From NCBI GenBank assembly GCA_016213755.1, contig JACQZT010000207.1, positions 1-46,453 of the forward strand: 46,453 nt of DNA, read 5' to 3'. How positions within the stretch are numbered: position 1 is the stretch's first letter; each line of letters starts with the position of its first letter. A program made the translations under genes and the position numbers. Below, one piece after another: positions 17,545-25,440 of this stretch. This stretch comes from Acidobacteriota bacterium. Lineage in GTDB: Bacteria; Acidobacteriota; Terriglobia; Bryobacterales; Bryobacteraceae. Below the pieces are notes generated by a model. That model was not told the DNA's origin, did no database searches, and saw only the letters and a list, made by a program, of their open reading frames with translations.

Positions 17545-18796
17545 CCCCTCCGCCTCCGCGCGCACGGCCCGGGTGGCGCCCCCGGTGGCCGCCCTGCTCA
17601 TCGCCATCCCTCTCATGGATGTCGGCCCCGAGGCGGCCTTGTGGGCGGCGCCCGCCATCCTGCTGGCGGCGATGGTAATTGCCTGGGCCGCCGAGTCGGC
17701 ACAGTTTTTCATCGCGCAGGGGTTTGCGCTGGCCATTCTGGCCTGGCTGCAGACGCTGCCCGAGTTTGCCGTGGAAGCCGTGCTGGCCTGGAAGCAGCAG
17801 GTGCCGCTGCTGATGGCCAACCTGACCGGTGCGCTGCGCCTGCTCACCGGACTGGCTTGGCCCATGATCTACTTCACCGCGGCGATGTTCTACCGCGCCC
17901 GGACCGGAAGAAGGCTGAGAAAGATCGTTCTCAGCGATGGGCACTCGGTCGAGGTGGTCGGCTTGGCCGTTCCGCTGGCCTATTTCGCCTTCATTTGGTG
18001 GAAGGGTTCGCTGGGCCTGATCGACGCCGGCGTGCTGGTGGCGATTTACGCCGCTTATCTGCTGGTGCTGGCCAAGATGCCGCCCGAGGAGGAAGAGGGA
18101 ATCGAGGATCTGGAGCTGATTCCCCGCACCATCGTCAAGTCGCGCAAGCCGGTGCGAATCTTCCTCATCGGGGCGCTGTTTTTGACAGGAGGGCTGCTGA
18201 TCTACTTCATGGCCGAGCCCTTCCTGGGGAGCCTGCTGGCGATTTCCGCGATGCTGGGCGTGCCCAGCTTCGTCTTCGTGCAGTGGGTGGCGCCGTTCGT
18301 GAGCGAATTCCCGGAGAAGGTTTCGGCGTTCTATTGGGCTCGCACCGTGAACAAGGCTTCCATGGCGCTGATGAACATGGTTTCCAGCAACATCAACCAG
18401 TGGACCCTGCTGGCGGCCATGCTGCCGCTGGTCTACTCCATCAGCCGCGGCACGCCGTCGGTGATCGTCTTCGACGAACAGCAAAGCCTGGAAGTGCTCA
18501 TGACCCTGGGCCAGTCGCTGGTGGGGATGCTGTTCCTCCTCAACATGGAACTGGCCTGGTGGGAGGCGGCGGCGCTGTTTGGTCTGTGGGGCATCCAGTT
18601 CGCCCTCTCGCCGGTTCCCCCCGGCCCGGGCTTTTTCGGCCACCTGGCCACCCGGATCCACGTCTGGACCACGGGCGCCTACTTCGTCTGGTTTGCCGCC
18701 GGCATGGTCTCCTGCCTGGTGGGCCGCCGCAAGTTCCTGGCCTTCACCCGTTTCGCCGCCCTCTGGCGCCAGCACCTCAAAAAGGGGACCGCCTGA
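17522..18796 (+). CDS. Sodium/calcium exchanger-family (CaCA) membrane protein
   Basis: A 424-residue inner-membrane protein with about 10-12 hydrophobic segments arranged as two halves separated by a charged cytoplasmic loop (PPEEEEGIEDLELIPR, about 181-196). Each half has an alpha-repeat-like stretch: LQTLPEFAVEAVLAWKQQ followed by MANLTGALRLLTG in the first, and FVSEFPEKVSAFYWA followed by MNMVSSNINQWTLL in the second. These match the (S/T)xPE and GSNxxN features of cation/Ca2+ exchangers only in part (GN is replaced by AN and SSN), so it is a divergent member and the ion is uncertain. It overlaps nadB by 23 bases; co-transcription is likely, functional linkage is not evident. Confidence 0.78.
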   Translation: MKKSPLFDPSASARTARVAPPVAALLIAIPLMDVGPEAALWAAPAILLAAMVIAWAAESAQFFIAQGFALAILAWLQTLPEFAVEAVLAWKQQVPLLMANLTGALRLLTGLAWPMIYFTAAMFYRARTGRRLRKIVLSDGHSVEVVGLAVPLAYFAFIWWKGSLGLIDAGVLVAIYAAYLLVLAKMPPEEEEGIEDLELIPRTIVKSRKPVRIFLIGALFLTGGLLIYFMAEPFLGSLLAISAMLGVPSFVFVQWVAPFVSEFPEKVSAFYWARTVNKASMALMNMVSSNINQWTLLAAMLPLVYSISRGTPSVIVFDEQQSLEVLMTLGQSLVGMLFLLNMELAWWEAAALFGLWGIQFALSPVPPGPGFFGHLATRIHVWTTGAYFVWFAAGMVSCLVGRRKFLAFTRFAALWRQHLKKGTA

Positions 18797-19083
18797 TCTA
18801 CCCGGGTTTTGAACCGGTGACGTCTAATGTGAAAGGCACGCGAATTCCCGTCCACCAGGTGGTCCGCATGCTCGCGAATGGCGACAGCGTCGAGGACCTG
18901 CTCGCCGAGTCCCCGTCTCTGTCCCGGGAAGACATCCTGGCGTGCCTTGACTACGCGGTCGAGTTGGCGAAGAGCAGGTCACCCCGATTCCGGCCGCCAG
19001 CCCCTGATCGGCGAAATCGGTCCGCCCGATCTGCCGGCTTTTTCAACAATTCACGGGGAACGTTCCGTCTGTCCCCGCGTTAG
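18793..19083 (+). CDS. DUF433-like antitoxin-type protein, possibly degenerate
   Basis: A small product (up to 96 residues) with a clear DUF433 winged-helix core: KGTRIPVHQVVRMLANG, then SVEDLLAESPSLSREDILACLDYAVELA. DUF433 proteins are usually DNA-binding antitoxins placed before a PIN or DUF5615 toxin. No ATG lies before the core. The best starts are CTG 18793, overlapping the exchanger's stop (CTGA), or GTG 18817, so the N terminus is shorter than normal. The Arg/Ser/Pro-rich tail after residue about 60 is unlike the family and suggests a frameshift or erosion of the 3' half. No toxin gene follows; hslV starts 18 bases later. It may be a remnant. Confidence 0.5.
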   Translation: MIYPGFEPVTSNVKGTRIPVHQVVRMLANGDSVEDLLAESPSLSREDILACLDYAVELAKSRSPRFRPPAPDRRNRSARSAGFFNNSRGTFRLSPR

Positions 19084-19086
19084 AAT
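19081..19086 (+). promoter_or_regulatory. Putative -10 box for hslVU
   Basis: TAGAAT (5 of 6 to consensus) lies 14 bases before the hslV ATG at 19101, predicting a short leader. No convincing -35 hexamer is seen. Confidence 0.3.
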
Positions 19087-19100
19087 GGAGTTCAGGTTAG

Positions 19101-19640
19101 ATGAATAACAAGATACGGTCGACGACCATTCTCGCGGTGCGTCGCAACGGCAAAGTTGTGATGGCCGGCGACGGGCAGGTGACGCTGGGCCACGAGGTAT
19201 TGAAAGCCTCCGCGCGCAAGCTGCGGCGCCTGTACAAGGACAAGATCGTGGCCGGGTTCGCCGGCTCGACGGCCGACGCCTTCGCGCTGTTCGCGCGCTT
19301 CGAGTCGAAACTGGAGCAGCACAGCGGCAACCTGCCGCGCGCGGTGGTGGAACTGGCCAAGGAGTGGCGCACGGACCGCGTCCTGCGGCACCTGGACGCC
19401 CTGCTGCTGGTGGCCGACGCGACCTCCACCTACCTGGTCAGCGGCAACGGCGACGTGGTGGAGCCGGACGAGCAGGTGGCCGCCATTGGCTCGGGCGGCC
19501 CCTTCGCCAAGGCCGCCGCCACGGCTTTGTACGAGAACACGGATCTGGACGCGCGCGCCATCGCCGAAAAGGCGATGCGCATCGCCGGCCAGATCTGCAT
19601 ATACACCAACCAGAACACGAGCTACGAGGAACTGGGGTAA
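19101..19640 (+). CDS. hslV: ATP-dependent protease peptidase subunit HslV
   Basis: A 179-residue N-terminal-threonine peptidase that forms the proteolytic double ring of HslUV (ClpYQ). A 7-residue propeptide (MNNKIRS) precedes the catalytic Thr8 of [28 protein letters not shown] (active-site Lys region), [18 protein letters not shown] and the sodium/C-terminal region [14 protein letters not shown] are all present. Normal length and complete. Start ATG 19101 fits the propeptide length. It is followed 3 bases later by hslU. Confidence 0.97.
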   Translation: MNNKIRSTTILAVRRNGKVVMAGDGQVTLGHEVLKASARKLRRLYKDKIVAGFAGSTADAFALFARFESKLEQHSGNLPRAVVELAKEWRTDRVLRHLDALLLVADATSTYLVSGNGDVVEPDEQVAAIGSGGPFAKAAATALYENTDLDARAIAEKAMRIAGQICIYTNQNTSYEELG

Positions 19641-19643
19641 CGG

Positions 19644-21002
19644 ATGGTCATTTACCTTCCCACCCAGTCGACGGACGAAGCGCCGCTGCTGGACGAGCTG
19701 ACGCCGCGCGAAATTGTCCGCGAACTGGACAAGTACGTCATCGGCCAGGGCGACGCCAAGCGGGCCGTAGCCATCGCGCTGCGCAACCGCATCCGCCGCC
19801 AAAAACTAGAACCGGAAATGGCCGAGGAGGTGATGCCCAAGAACATCCTCATGATGGGCCCCACCGGCGTCGGCAAGACCGAACTGGCGCGGCGGCTGGC
19901 GCGGCTGGCCAATTCGCCCTTCCTGAAGGTGGAAGCGAGCAAGTTCACCGAAGTCGGCTACGTCGGCCGCGACGTCGATTCGATGATCCGCGACCTGGTG
20001 GAAATCGCCATCGACATGGTGCGCGAGGAGCGTCTGGACGAGGTGTCCGAGCGCGCCGAGCGTAACGCCGAAGAGCGCCTGCTCGAGCTGCTGATGCCGG
20101 CCCAGCCCGAATCCACCGAAAGCGTCGAGCGCACGCGCGAAAAACTCCGCGAGCGCCTGCGCGCCGGCAAGCTCGACGACCGCATGGTCGAAATCGACGT
20201 CAAGGAGCGCGGGCCCACCTTCGAGATCGCCACCAACATGGGCGTCGAAGAGATGGACGTCAGCGTGCGCGACATGCTGCCGGGCCTGTTCGGCCAGAAG
20301 TCGCGCAAGCGCAACATGCGCGTCAGCGAGGCCCAGGACTACCTGGTGCAGGAGGAAGAGGGCAAGCTGGTCGACATGGACCAGGTGACCCGCGTGGCCA
20401 TCGAACGCGTCGAGCGCAACGGCATCATCTTCCTGGACGAGATCGACAAGATCGCCGGCCGCGAGTCGGGCCACGGCCCCGATGTCAGCCGCGAGGGCGT
20501 GCAGCGCGATATCCTGCCCATCGTCGAAGGCACCACGGTCAACACCCGCTACGGCTTTGTCCGCACCGACCACATCCTGTTCATCGCCGCCGGCGCGTTC
20601 CACGTCTCCAAGCCCTCCGACCTGATTCCCGAGTTGCAGGGCCGCTTTCCCATCCGCGTGGAGCTGAAGCCGCTCACCGAAGGGGATTTCATCCGCATCC
20701 TGCGCGAGCCCAAGAACGCCCTGGTCAAGCAGTACACGGCGCTGATGGAGACCGAAGGCATCAAGCTGCACTTCACCGACGACGCCGTCGAGGAAGTGGC
20801 GCGCATGGCCGCGCGGGTCAACGAGCAGGCCGAGAACATCGGCGCGCGCCGGCTGCACACCATCATGGAAAAGGTCCTGGAGCAGATCAGCTTCGAAGGC
20901 CCCGACCTGAAGAAGAAGAACGTCCGGATCGACCGCGGCTACGTGCAGAAGAACCTCTCCGACATCGTCAAGGACCAGGACCTCAGCCGCTACATCCTGT
21001 GA
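19644..21002 (+). CDS. hslU: ATP-dependent protease ATPase subunit HslU
   Basis: A 452-residue AAA+ unfoldase that feeds substrates into HslV. Walker A GPTGVGKT is at 72-79, pore motif GYVG at 105-108, intermediate I-domain about 130-240, and Walker B IIFLDEID at about 263-270. The sensor/arginine-finger region [15 protein letters not shown] and the C-terminal tail SRYIL, which docks into HslV, are present. [17 protein letters not shown] at 19-35 is the standard N terminus. Immediately downstream of hslV in a normal hslVU operon, and followed 4 bases later by a lipoprotein gene. Confidence 0.97.
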   Translation: MVIYLPTQSTDEAPLLDELTPREIVRELDKYVIGQGDAKRAVAIALRNRIRRQKLEPEMAEEVMPKNILMMGPTGVGKTELARRLARLANSPFLKVEASKFTEVGYVGRDVDSMIRDLVEIAIDMVREERLDEVSERAERNAEERLLELLMPAQPESTESVERTREKLRERLRAGKLDDRMVEIDVKERGPTFEIATNMGVEEMDVSVRDMLPGLFGQKSRKRNMRVSEAQDYLVQEEEGKLVDMDQVTRVAIERVERNGIIFLDEIDKIAGRESGHGPDVSREGVQRDILPIVEGTTVNTRYGFVRTDHILFIAAGAFHVSKPSDLIPELQGRFPIRVELKPLTEGDFIRILREPKNALVKQYTALMETEGIKLHFTDDAVEEVARMAARVNEQAENIGARRLHTIMEKVLEQISFEGPDLKKKNVRIDRGYVQKNLSDIVKDQDLSRYIL

Positions 21003-21006
21003 TGCG

Positions 21007-21993
21007 ATGACCCGTTTCGCGCCGCTTGCCTTCGTCCCGCTGCTGGCCGGGTGCGGCTACGTCGGCGACCCAATGCCGCCCGCGCTCAAAACGCCAGTGG
21101 CGGTGGCGGACCTGAAGGCTTGGCAGCGCGGTTCGCGGATCGTGGTCGAGTTCACCGCGCCCGGCCGCACCACCGAAGGTTTCCTCATCGGACGCGTTGG
21201 CGAGATCGACTTGCGCGCGGGCCTGTCGCCGGGGCCCGTTTTCAACCTGGACGGCTGGGCCGCCGCCGCGCGCCGGATCGCCGCGACCGCCGAGAAGCCC
21301 GGCCCGGTGCGCGTGGAAACGCCGGCCGCCGAGTGGGTGGGCCGCGAAACGGTCATCGGCGTGCGCACCGCGAACGTGAACGGGCGGTTTTCCGGGTGGA
21401 GCAACCTGGCCACGCTGACGGTGCTCGAGCCCCTGGCCCGGCCCGCGGCGCTGGCCGCCGAAGCCGTGCCCGAAGGCGTGCGCCTGCGCTGGACCGCGCC
21501 CGAGCGGGCCGGCCAGGAGTTCCGGATTTGGCGCCGCGCGGGCGCCCAGGAACAGTCCGTGCTCGCGGCGCGGATCGCGGCACTGGAATGGATCGACACG
21601 GCGGCCGAGTACGGCGCCAGTTACGAATACTCGGTGCAGACGGTGACGAAGGCTGGCCCCGCGGAAGCCGAAAGCGAGCCATCGGAGACGGTTGCCATTG
21701 TGCCCCGCGACACCTTTCCGCCAGCCGTCCCTCGCGACCTGACCGCCGTAGCGGGCGCGGGCTCGGTGGAACTGGGCTGGGAACGCAGCACCGAGCCCGA
21801 CTTCGCGGGATACCGCGTTTATCGGGCACTGAACGGCGGAGCGTATGAAAGGATTGCCGACCGGGTGGAGGCGCCCAGCTTCTCGGATCGCGGTGTGCAG
21901 CCGGGCGCGAAGTACGGATACGCGGTCAGTGCGGTAGACCAGGCGGGCAACGAAAGTGCGCGGTCCGCAGTGGTGGAGATCGAAAGCCGTTGA
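21007..21993 (+). CDS. Fibronectin type III-like lipoprotein
   Basis: A 328-residue lipoprotein. The lipobox LAGC ends at Cys16, so it is probably lipidated and envelope-anchored. The segment GYVGDPMPPALKTP follows, then three beta-sandwich units of FN3 type: about 30-140, 145-235 (VRLRWTAPERAGQEFRIWRRAG) and 240-328 (VELGWERSTEPDFAGYRVYRAL, then YGYAVSAVDQAGNESARS). Such lipoproteins follow housekeeping genes in several Acidobacteriota and Deltaproteobacteria, but the role is unknown. The start is 4 bases after the hslU stop, so it probably shares the hslVU transcript; a role in envelope proteostasis would be speculation. Confidence 0.8.
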   Translation: MTRFAPLAFVPLLAGCGYVGDPMPPALKTPVAVADLKAWQRGSRIVVEFTAPGRTTEGFLIGRVGEIDLRAGLSPGPVFNLDGWAAAARRIAATAEKPGPVRVETPAAEWVGRETVIGVRTANVNGRFSGWSNLATLTVLEPLARPAALAAEAVPEGVRLRWTAPERAGQEFRIWRRAGAQEQSVLAARIAALEWIDTAAEYGASYEYSVQTVTKAGPAEAESEPSETVAIVPRDTFPPAVPRDLTAVAGAGSVELGWERSTEPDFAGYRVYRALNGGAYERIADRVEAPSFSDRGVQPGAKYGYAVSAVDQAGNESARSAVVEIESR

Positions 21994-21995
21994 CT

Positions 21996-22014
21996 GGGCG
22001 GGGAGACCCCGCCC
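21996..22014. terminator. GC hairpin between convergent genes
   Basis: GGGCGGGG (21996-22003) pairs with CCCCGCCC (22007-22014) around a 3-base loop, between the FN3 lipoprotein stop and the stop of the ATP-grasp-like gene. There is no adjacent T-tract on the plus strand except TTTT at 22021-22024. It could be a bidirectional terminator or a dispersed palindromic repeat. Confidence 0.4.
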
Positions 22015-23370
22015 CTACCGGTTTTCGATGATGAAGGTGGGCGCCAGGCCCGAAAGCGTGGAAAAACCGCTGGTGTCGGCCGCGCAGACCCAACTGGAAC
22101 AACCTTGCACGCGGCCCAGGAAGGCGTGCGGGTGCAGATCCACGCTCAGGTCGCGCATCTGCAACTCGCCCCACTGGTAGACCGGGAACGAAGCCACCGG
22201 CGAAGCCACCCGTTCCTGCACCACGTAGGGCGAGCGCAGGGCGATCTTCAGGGCGCGCTCCCAGGCGGCGCCATCGACTTCCCAGCCGCAGAAGGAATGC
22301 TGGTCCGGCGACTCGTCGTTGGGTTTCAGCACCAGCGTTTCACGGTTCTTCAGAATGAACTCTGTCAGGTCCACCTGCTCGCCGTTGCGCGTCGCCTTGC
22401 CCTGCGCCACCAGGCGGGTCCACGGGATGTGGTCGCGAATCGCCTTGCGTTCGGCGGCGGGGAAACCGGAGGTGACCGTCTCGTCGGTCAGCAGATCGAA
22501 GATCGCTTTCTTGTGCGCCAGTTCGGAGCGGAAGCTGTTGACCATGCAGATGGCGCCTTCGCGGTAGGCGCGCACCAGCGGATGGTTCAGGTCGAAGCGG
22601 ACCAGGAATTCCTGCACCTTCACGCGCCGGTAGACCAGGTCGATGGCGAGGTCCCCGCGCCGCAGCACGCCGTTGCGGTATTCCAGTTGATCCGGCGAGG
22701 CGATCTCGGTCGGATAGCCGGCTTTGCGGAAAAACTCGCGCACCAGCATCAGTTCGTCGGAATCCACGGTCTGGAACGGCTGGCGAAATTCGACAATGGC
22801 GATCTTGGGGGACTGCCGCCTGCCGGACTCCTTGTAGGCCTTGAGAAGAGACTGGAGCAAGTGCTTGAGTCCGCCGGACTTAGACAGGTTATAGCGCTTG
22901 CGGAATTCCCTGACCGGGGGGCACTCGTAAAACAGATCGTTCAGCGCTTCGGCATAGGCCACGCCGGTGGGCGTGTCGGCGTTGTAGTCGACGAAACGGA
23001 GGTTCCCGTTGTCCATGTGGGTCGACAACCGCGAGGTGACCGCCAGGAACGGGTATCCAGGATCGACCCCCGCCAGCATCTTTTCGGCCGGGAGCAGTTC
23101 CAAACGCCCCAGCAGGGCGGGAGTGGAAAGCGCCAACTGTTTGATGCGGTCGATGGCGGAAAAGAGCGTCTCGGCCGCTTTGACCAGCGCCGCATACTGG
23201 CGCTGCATGACAAAGTGCGGCCGCAGGACCGGCGAGATGGGCTTGCCACCGGAGGTGAGGTTGCGCGCGCGCATCTCTTCCTGCAGTGTTTCGGCCCAGC
23301 TAAGGTCCTTGTACGCCTCGCCTTCGAGAATTCGGTGATACCGGGCTATCGCCTCGCCCAACTGGGTCAT
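22015..23370 (-). CDS. Circularly permuted ATP-grasp-like / glutathionylspermidine-synthase-like protein
   Basis: A 451-residue cytoplasmic protein with features of the permuted ATP-grasp group related to glutathionylspermidine synthase. RFVDYNADTPTGVAYAEALNDLFYE (about 125-149) resembles the ExNxxxPxG substrate loop, with Asp in place of the usual Glu. ETLVLKPNDESPDQHSFCGWEV (about 344-365) resembles the nucleotide-binding Lys and Gly-rich region, and SPYVVQERVASPV (about 380-392) the ExxE-like strand. These enzymes join an acid to an amine using ATP; the substrates here are unknown. No linked ligase or transglutaminase gene is present, unlike typical alpha-E/ATP-grasp clusters. Divergent from the small unknown gene at 23521. 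Confidence 0.68.
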   Translation of the reverse strand: MTQLGEAIARYHRILEGEAYKDLSWAETLQEEMRARNLTSGGKPISPVLRPHFVMQRQYAALVKAAETLFSAIDRIKQLALSTPALLGRLELLPAEKMLAGVDPGYPFLAVTSRLSTHMDNGNLRFVDYNADTPTGVAYAEALNDLFYECPPVREFRKRYNLSKSGGLKHLLQSLLKAYKESGRRQSPKIAIVEFRQPFQTVDSDELMLVREFFRKAGYPTEIASPDQLEYRNGVLRRGDLAIDLVYRRVKVQEFLVRFDLNHPLVRAYREGAICMVNSFRSELAHKKAIFDLLTDETVTSGFPAAERKAIRDHIPWTRLVAQGKATRNGEQVDLTEFILKNRETLVLKPNDESPDQHSFCGWEVDGAAWERALKIALRSPYVVQERVASPVASFPVYQWGELQMRDLSVDLHPHAFLGRVQGCSSWVCAADTSGFSTLSGLAPTFIIENR

Positions 23371-23471
23371 GGCCGCTTCAAAATAGAACCAAGTGATTTA
23401 AAGGTCTGTTGTCAGTATCGCACACGCAACCGGGAAAACGAAATCTCGGGGGCTGGAAACTCTTAAGCATC

Positions 23472-23477
23472 TATAAT
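23472..23477 (+). promoter_or_regulatory. Putative TATAAT -10 box upstream of the 23521 gene
   Basis: A perfect TATAAT inside an AT-rich stretch (23472-23482) stands out in the otherwise GC-rich sequence. The -35 region is weak. Predicted leader about 35 bases. Confidence 0.45.
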
Positions 23478-23520
23478 ATAATCAGTATCTTGCACAAAAT
23501 TTTCAGGATTGCCGCCAGAC

Positions 23521-23871
23521 ATGCGAATTCGCAAAACATGGAAGGCATTCGACAAAGGGCGAGACGTCAGCCTGGTGTTTGCGTGCGCTTCCGGCAAGAA
23601 GACGCAGGGCAAGTTCGTGGTCGGCGTTCACCCGTCGGAAGCCGAACATCTCATGATCGTTTTCGACGATTCCGCCGGCTTTCACCGCGACCTTGCTCTG
23701 CGCTACCGGCTGCGCGCGCGGGGAGGCGGATGGCTGGAATGGAATGCCACCCGGAAGTGTATCCGCCTTTCCGGCCGCAGCCAGGCCTACGGACGAGAAC
23801 CGGACCGGGAACTGACCCGCCGCGTGCTCCAGACCGCCTTCCCCGATTTTTCTTGCACTTGTGAATCCTGA
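23521..23871 (+). CDS. Small hypothetical protein
   Basis: A 116-residue protein I do not recognise. It begins at ATG 23521 (MRIRKTWKAFDKGR); an in-frame TTG at 23509 is possible. The composition is mixed and basic, with probable alternating beta strands (VSLVFACASGKKTQGKFVVGV; LMIVFDDS; YRLRARGGGWLEWN) and a helix (RELTRRVLQTAF) before a CTC tail. No signal peptide or membrane segment. It sits alone behind its own TATAAT, divergent from the ATP-grasp-like gene and 83 bases before the zinc-ribbon gene. Coding potential is supported by the promoter and by good codon use, not by family match. Confidence 0.55.
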   Translation: MRIRKTWKAFDKGRDVSLVFACASGKKTQGKFVVGVHPSEAEHLMIVFDDSAGFHRDLALRYRLRARGGGWLEWNATRKCIRLSGRSQAYGREPDRELTRRVLQTAFPDFSCTCES

Positions 23872-23954
23872 CGTCAAGAAACGGCTTGCATCCAAGCCGG
23901 CGCGGGGCTACAGTTGGGAAAGCTTCGTTTGAGTCCCATATCTTGGAGGAGACA

Positions 23955-24380
23955 ATGGCGTTTTGCCCTAGCTGTGGAACCTCGGTGGAAGGCGCATTTT
24001 GCGCCAAATGCGGAACTTCGGTTTCAGGCGCCGTTCCCCCGGCGGGTGGGCCGGCCGCGAGCGGCATGGCCGACAACGTGGCCGGAGCCTTGTGCTATGC
24101 GCTGGGTTTCATTACCGGCATCCTGTTCCTGGTGCTGGCGCCGTACAACCAGAACAAGACCATTCGCTTTCACGCCTTCCAGTCCATCTTCCTGCACGTG
24201 GCGTTTATTTTGATCTGGATCGTGGCGGGGTTGATTCTGCCCTGGTCCCTCTCGCTGGTCTTGAGCCCGCTCATCGGTCTGGGCGGATTCGGGCTGTGGC
24301 TGTACATGCTGTGGCAGACCTACCAGAACCATCGAGTCAAGCTGCCGGTGATCGGCGACCTGGCTGAAAAACAGGCGTAG
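23955..24380 (+). CDS. Zinc-ribbon membrane protein (DUF4870-like)
   Basis: A 141-residue protein. The N-terminal zinc ribbon has Cys4, Cys7, Cys16 and Cys19 (CPSCG, CAKCG). Three membrane segments follow at about 38-58, 74-96 and 99-120, connected by YNQNKTIRFHAFQSIFLH, the typical loop of DUF4870/YtpI-type small membrane proteins. Start ATG 23955 is chosen because GGAGG in the preceding TTGGAGGAGACA is well spaced; the upstream GTG at 23886 has none. Function unknown; many such proteins are housekeeping envelope proteins of unproven role. It precedes the POTRA/HEAT gene by 15 bases. Confidence 0.8.
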   Translation: MAFCPSCGTSVEGAFCAKCGTSVSGAVPPAGGPAASGMADNVAGALCYALGFITGILFLVLAPYNQNKTIRFHAFQSIFLHVAFILIWIVAGLILPWSLSLVLSPLIGLGGFGLWLYMLWQTYQNHRVKLPVIGDLAEKQA

Positions 24381-24395
24381 CCAAAGGGCAGCCGC

Positions 24396-25412
24396 GTGCG
24401 TCCAAGAGACTTGCGGCTCCCGATTCTACTCCTGGCTGTGGCGGCGCTGGCCCCGGCGCAAGTGCCGCGCATCGGCATTATCGACTTCTACGGTCTGCGC
24501 AAGGTTTCCGCGGAGAAAATCCGCACCCACCTCGGTTTCAAGGAAGGCGATCTTCTGCCCCCCTCCAAGGGCGAAGTCGAAGACCACTTGGAAGAGGTGC
24601 CCGGAGTTATCCGGGCGCGCCTGGAAGCGGTCTGTTGCGAGGATAAGAAGGCGGTGCTGTACATCGGCGTGGAGGAAAAGGGCGCGCCTCGCTTCGAGTA
24701 TCACCCCGAACCGGAAGGCGAAGCGGAGCTGCCGGTGGACGTCGTGGTGGCGTTTCGCGGCTTCTTCACCGCCCTGGAGAAGGCCGTTACGCGCGGCGAC
24801 ACCGCGGAGGATCTGAGCCGCGGACACTCGCTGATGGCCGATCCCGACGCGCGCGCCTTCCAGTTGGAGTTCACCGGCTTGGTTGAGAAAAACCTCAAGA
24901 TTCTGCGCGAGGTGCTGCGCAACTCGGCCGACGCCGAACAACGGGCCATGGCCGCCTACCTCATCGGCTACGCCGAAAAGAAGCGCCTGGTGGTGGACGA
25001 CCTGCAATGGGCCATGCGCGATCCCGACGACGGCGTGCGCAACAACGCCATGCGCTCGCTGGGGGCCATCGCCGTGCTGGCGGCGCGCGAGCCGGAATAC
25101 GGCATCCAGTTCAGCCCCACCTGGTTCATCGAGATGCTGAATTCGATCGCCTGGTCGGACCGCAACAAGGCGGCCTACGCGCTGGTGGCCATGACCGACA
25201 AGCGCGACCCGCGCATCCTGGACCACATCCGCGAAGTCGGCCTGCATTCGCTGGTGGAGATGGCGCGCTGGAGGCACATGCCGCACGCTTTGCAGGGCAT
25301 CATCCTGCTGGGACGCCTGGCCGGAATGCCGGAACCCGAGATCCAGGAGGCCTGGTCTAAGGGCGAGCGCGAGGCGGTCATCAAGAAGGCGCTGGCCGGC
25401 GCCAAGAAATAG
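24396..25412 (+). CDS. Secreted protein with POTRA-like and HEAT-repeat-like regions
   Basis: A 338-residue exported protein starting at GTG 24396, with a signal peptide at about 1-22 (LLLAVAALAPAQ). Residues about 25-95 resemble a POTRA domain (IGIIDFYGLRKVSAEKIRTH, then GVIRARLEAVCCEDKKAVLYIGVEE). Residues 125-335 are helical repeats of HEAT type (QRAMAAYLIGYAEKK; DDGVRNNAMRSLGAIA; RNKAAYALVAMTD; PHALQGIILLGRLAG). POTRA domains usually dock partners at the outer membrane, and HEAT repeats bind proteins, so a scaffold role in the envelope is possible. The fusion is not one I know as a named family. Confidence 0.65.
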   Translation: MRPRDLRLPILLLAVAALAPAQVPRIGIIDFYGLRKVSAEKIRTHLGFKEGDLLPPSKGEVEDHLEEVPGVIRARLEAVCCEDKKAVLYIGVEEKGAPRFEYHPEPEGEAELPVDVVVAFRGFFTALEKAVTRGDTAEDLSRGHSLMADPDARAFQLEFTGLVEKNLKILREVLRNSADAEQRAMAAYLIGYAEKKRLVVDDLQWAMRDPDDGVRNNAMRSLGAIAVLAAREPEYGIQFSPTWFIEMLNSIAWSDRNKAAYALVAMTDKRDPRILDHIREVGLHSLVEMARWRHMPHALQGIILLGRLAGMPEPEIQEAWSKGEREAVIKKALAGAKK

Positions 25413-25427
25413 GCCCCCGATTTGGGA

Positions 25428-25433
25428 TATAAG
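25428..25433 (+). promoter_or_regulatory. Putative -10 box for the Gfo/Idh/MocA gene (leaderless)
   Basis: TATAAG (5 of 6) ends 7 bases before ATG 25441, the same spacing seen before the nitrilase-like gene, with no Shine-Dalgarno sequence. This predicts a leaderless or near-leaderless transcript. Confidence 0.4.
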
Positions 25434-25440
25434 AGTACCT

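Noticed and set aside
19040-19083. Possible dispersed repeat or mobile-element scar near TTCACGGGGAACG before hslV
   Set aside because: The phrase recalls repeats near mobile elements in other genomes, but only one copy is seen here and no transposase is present.
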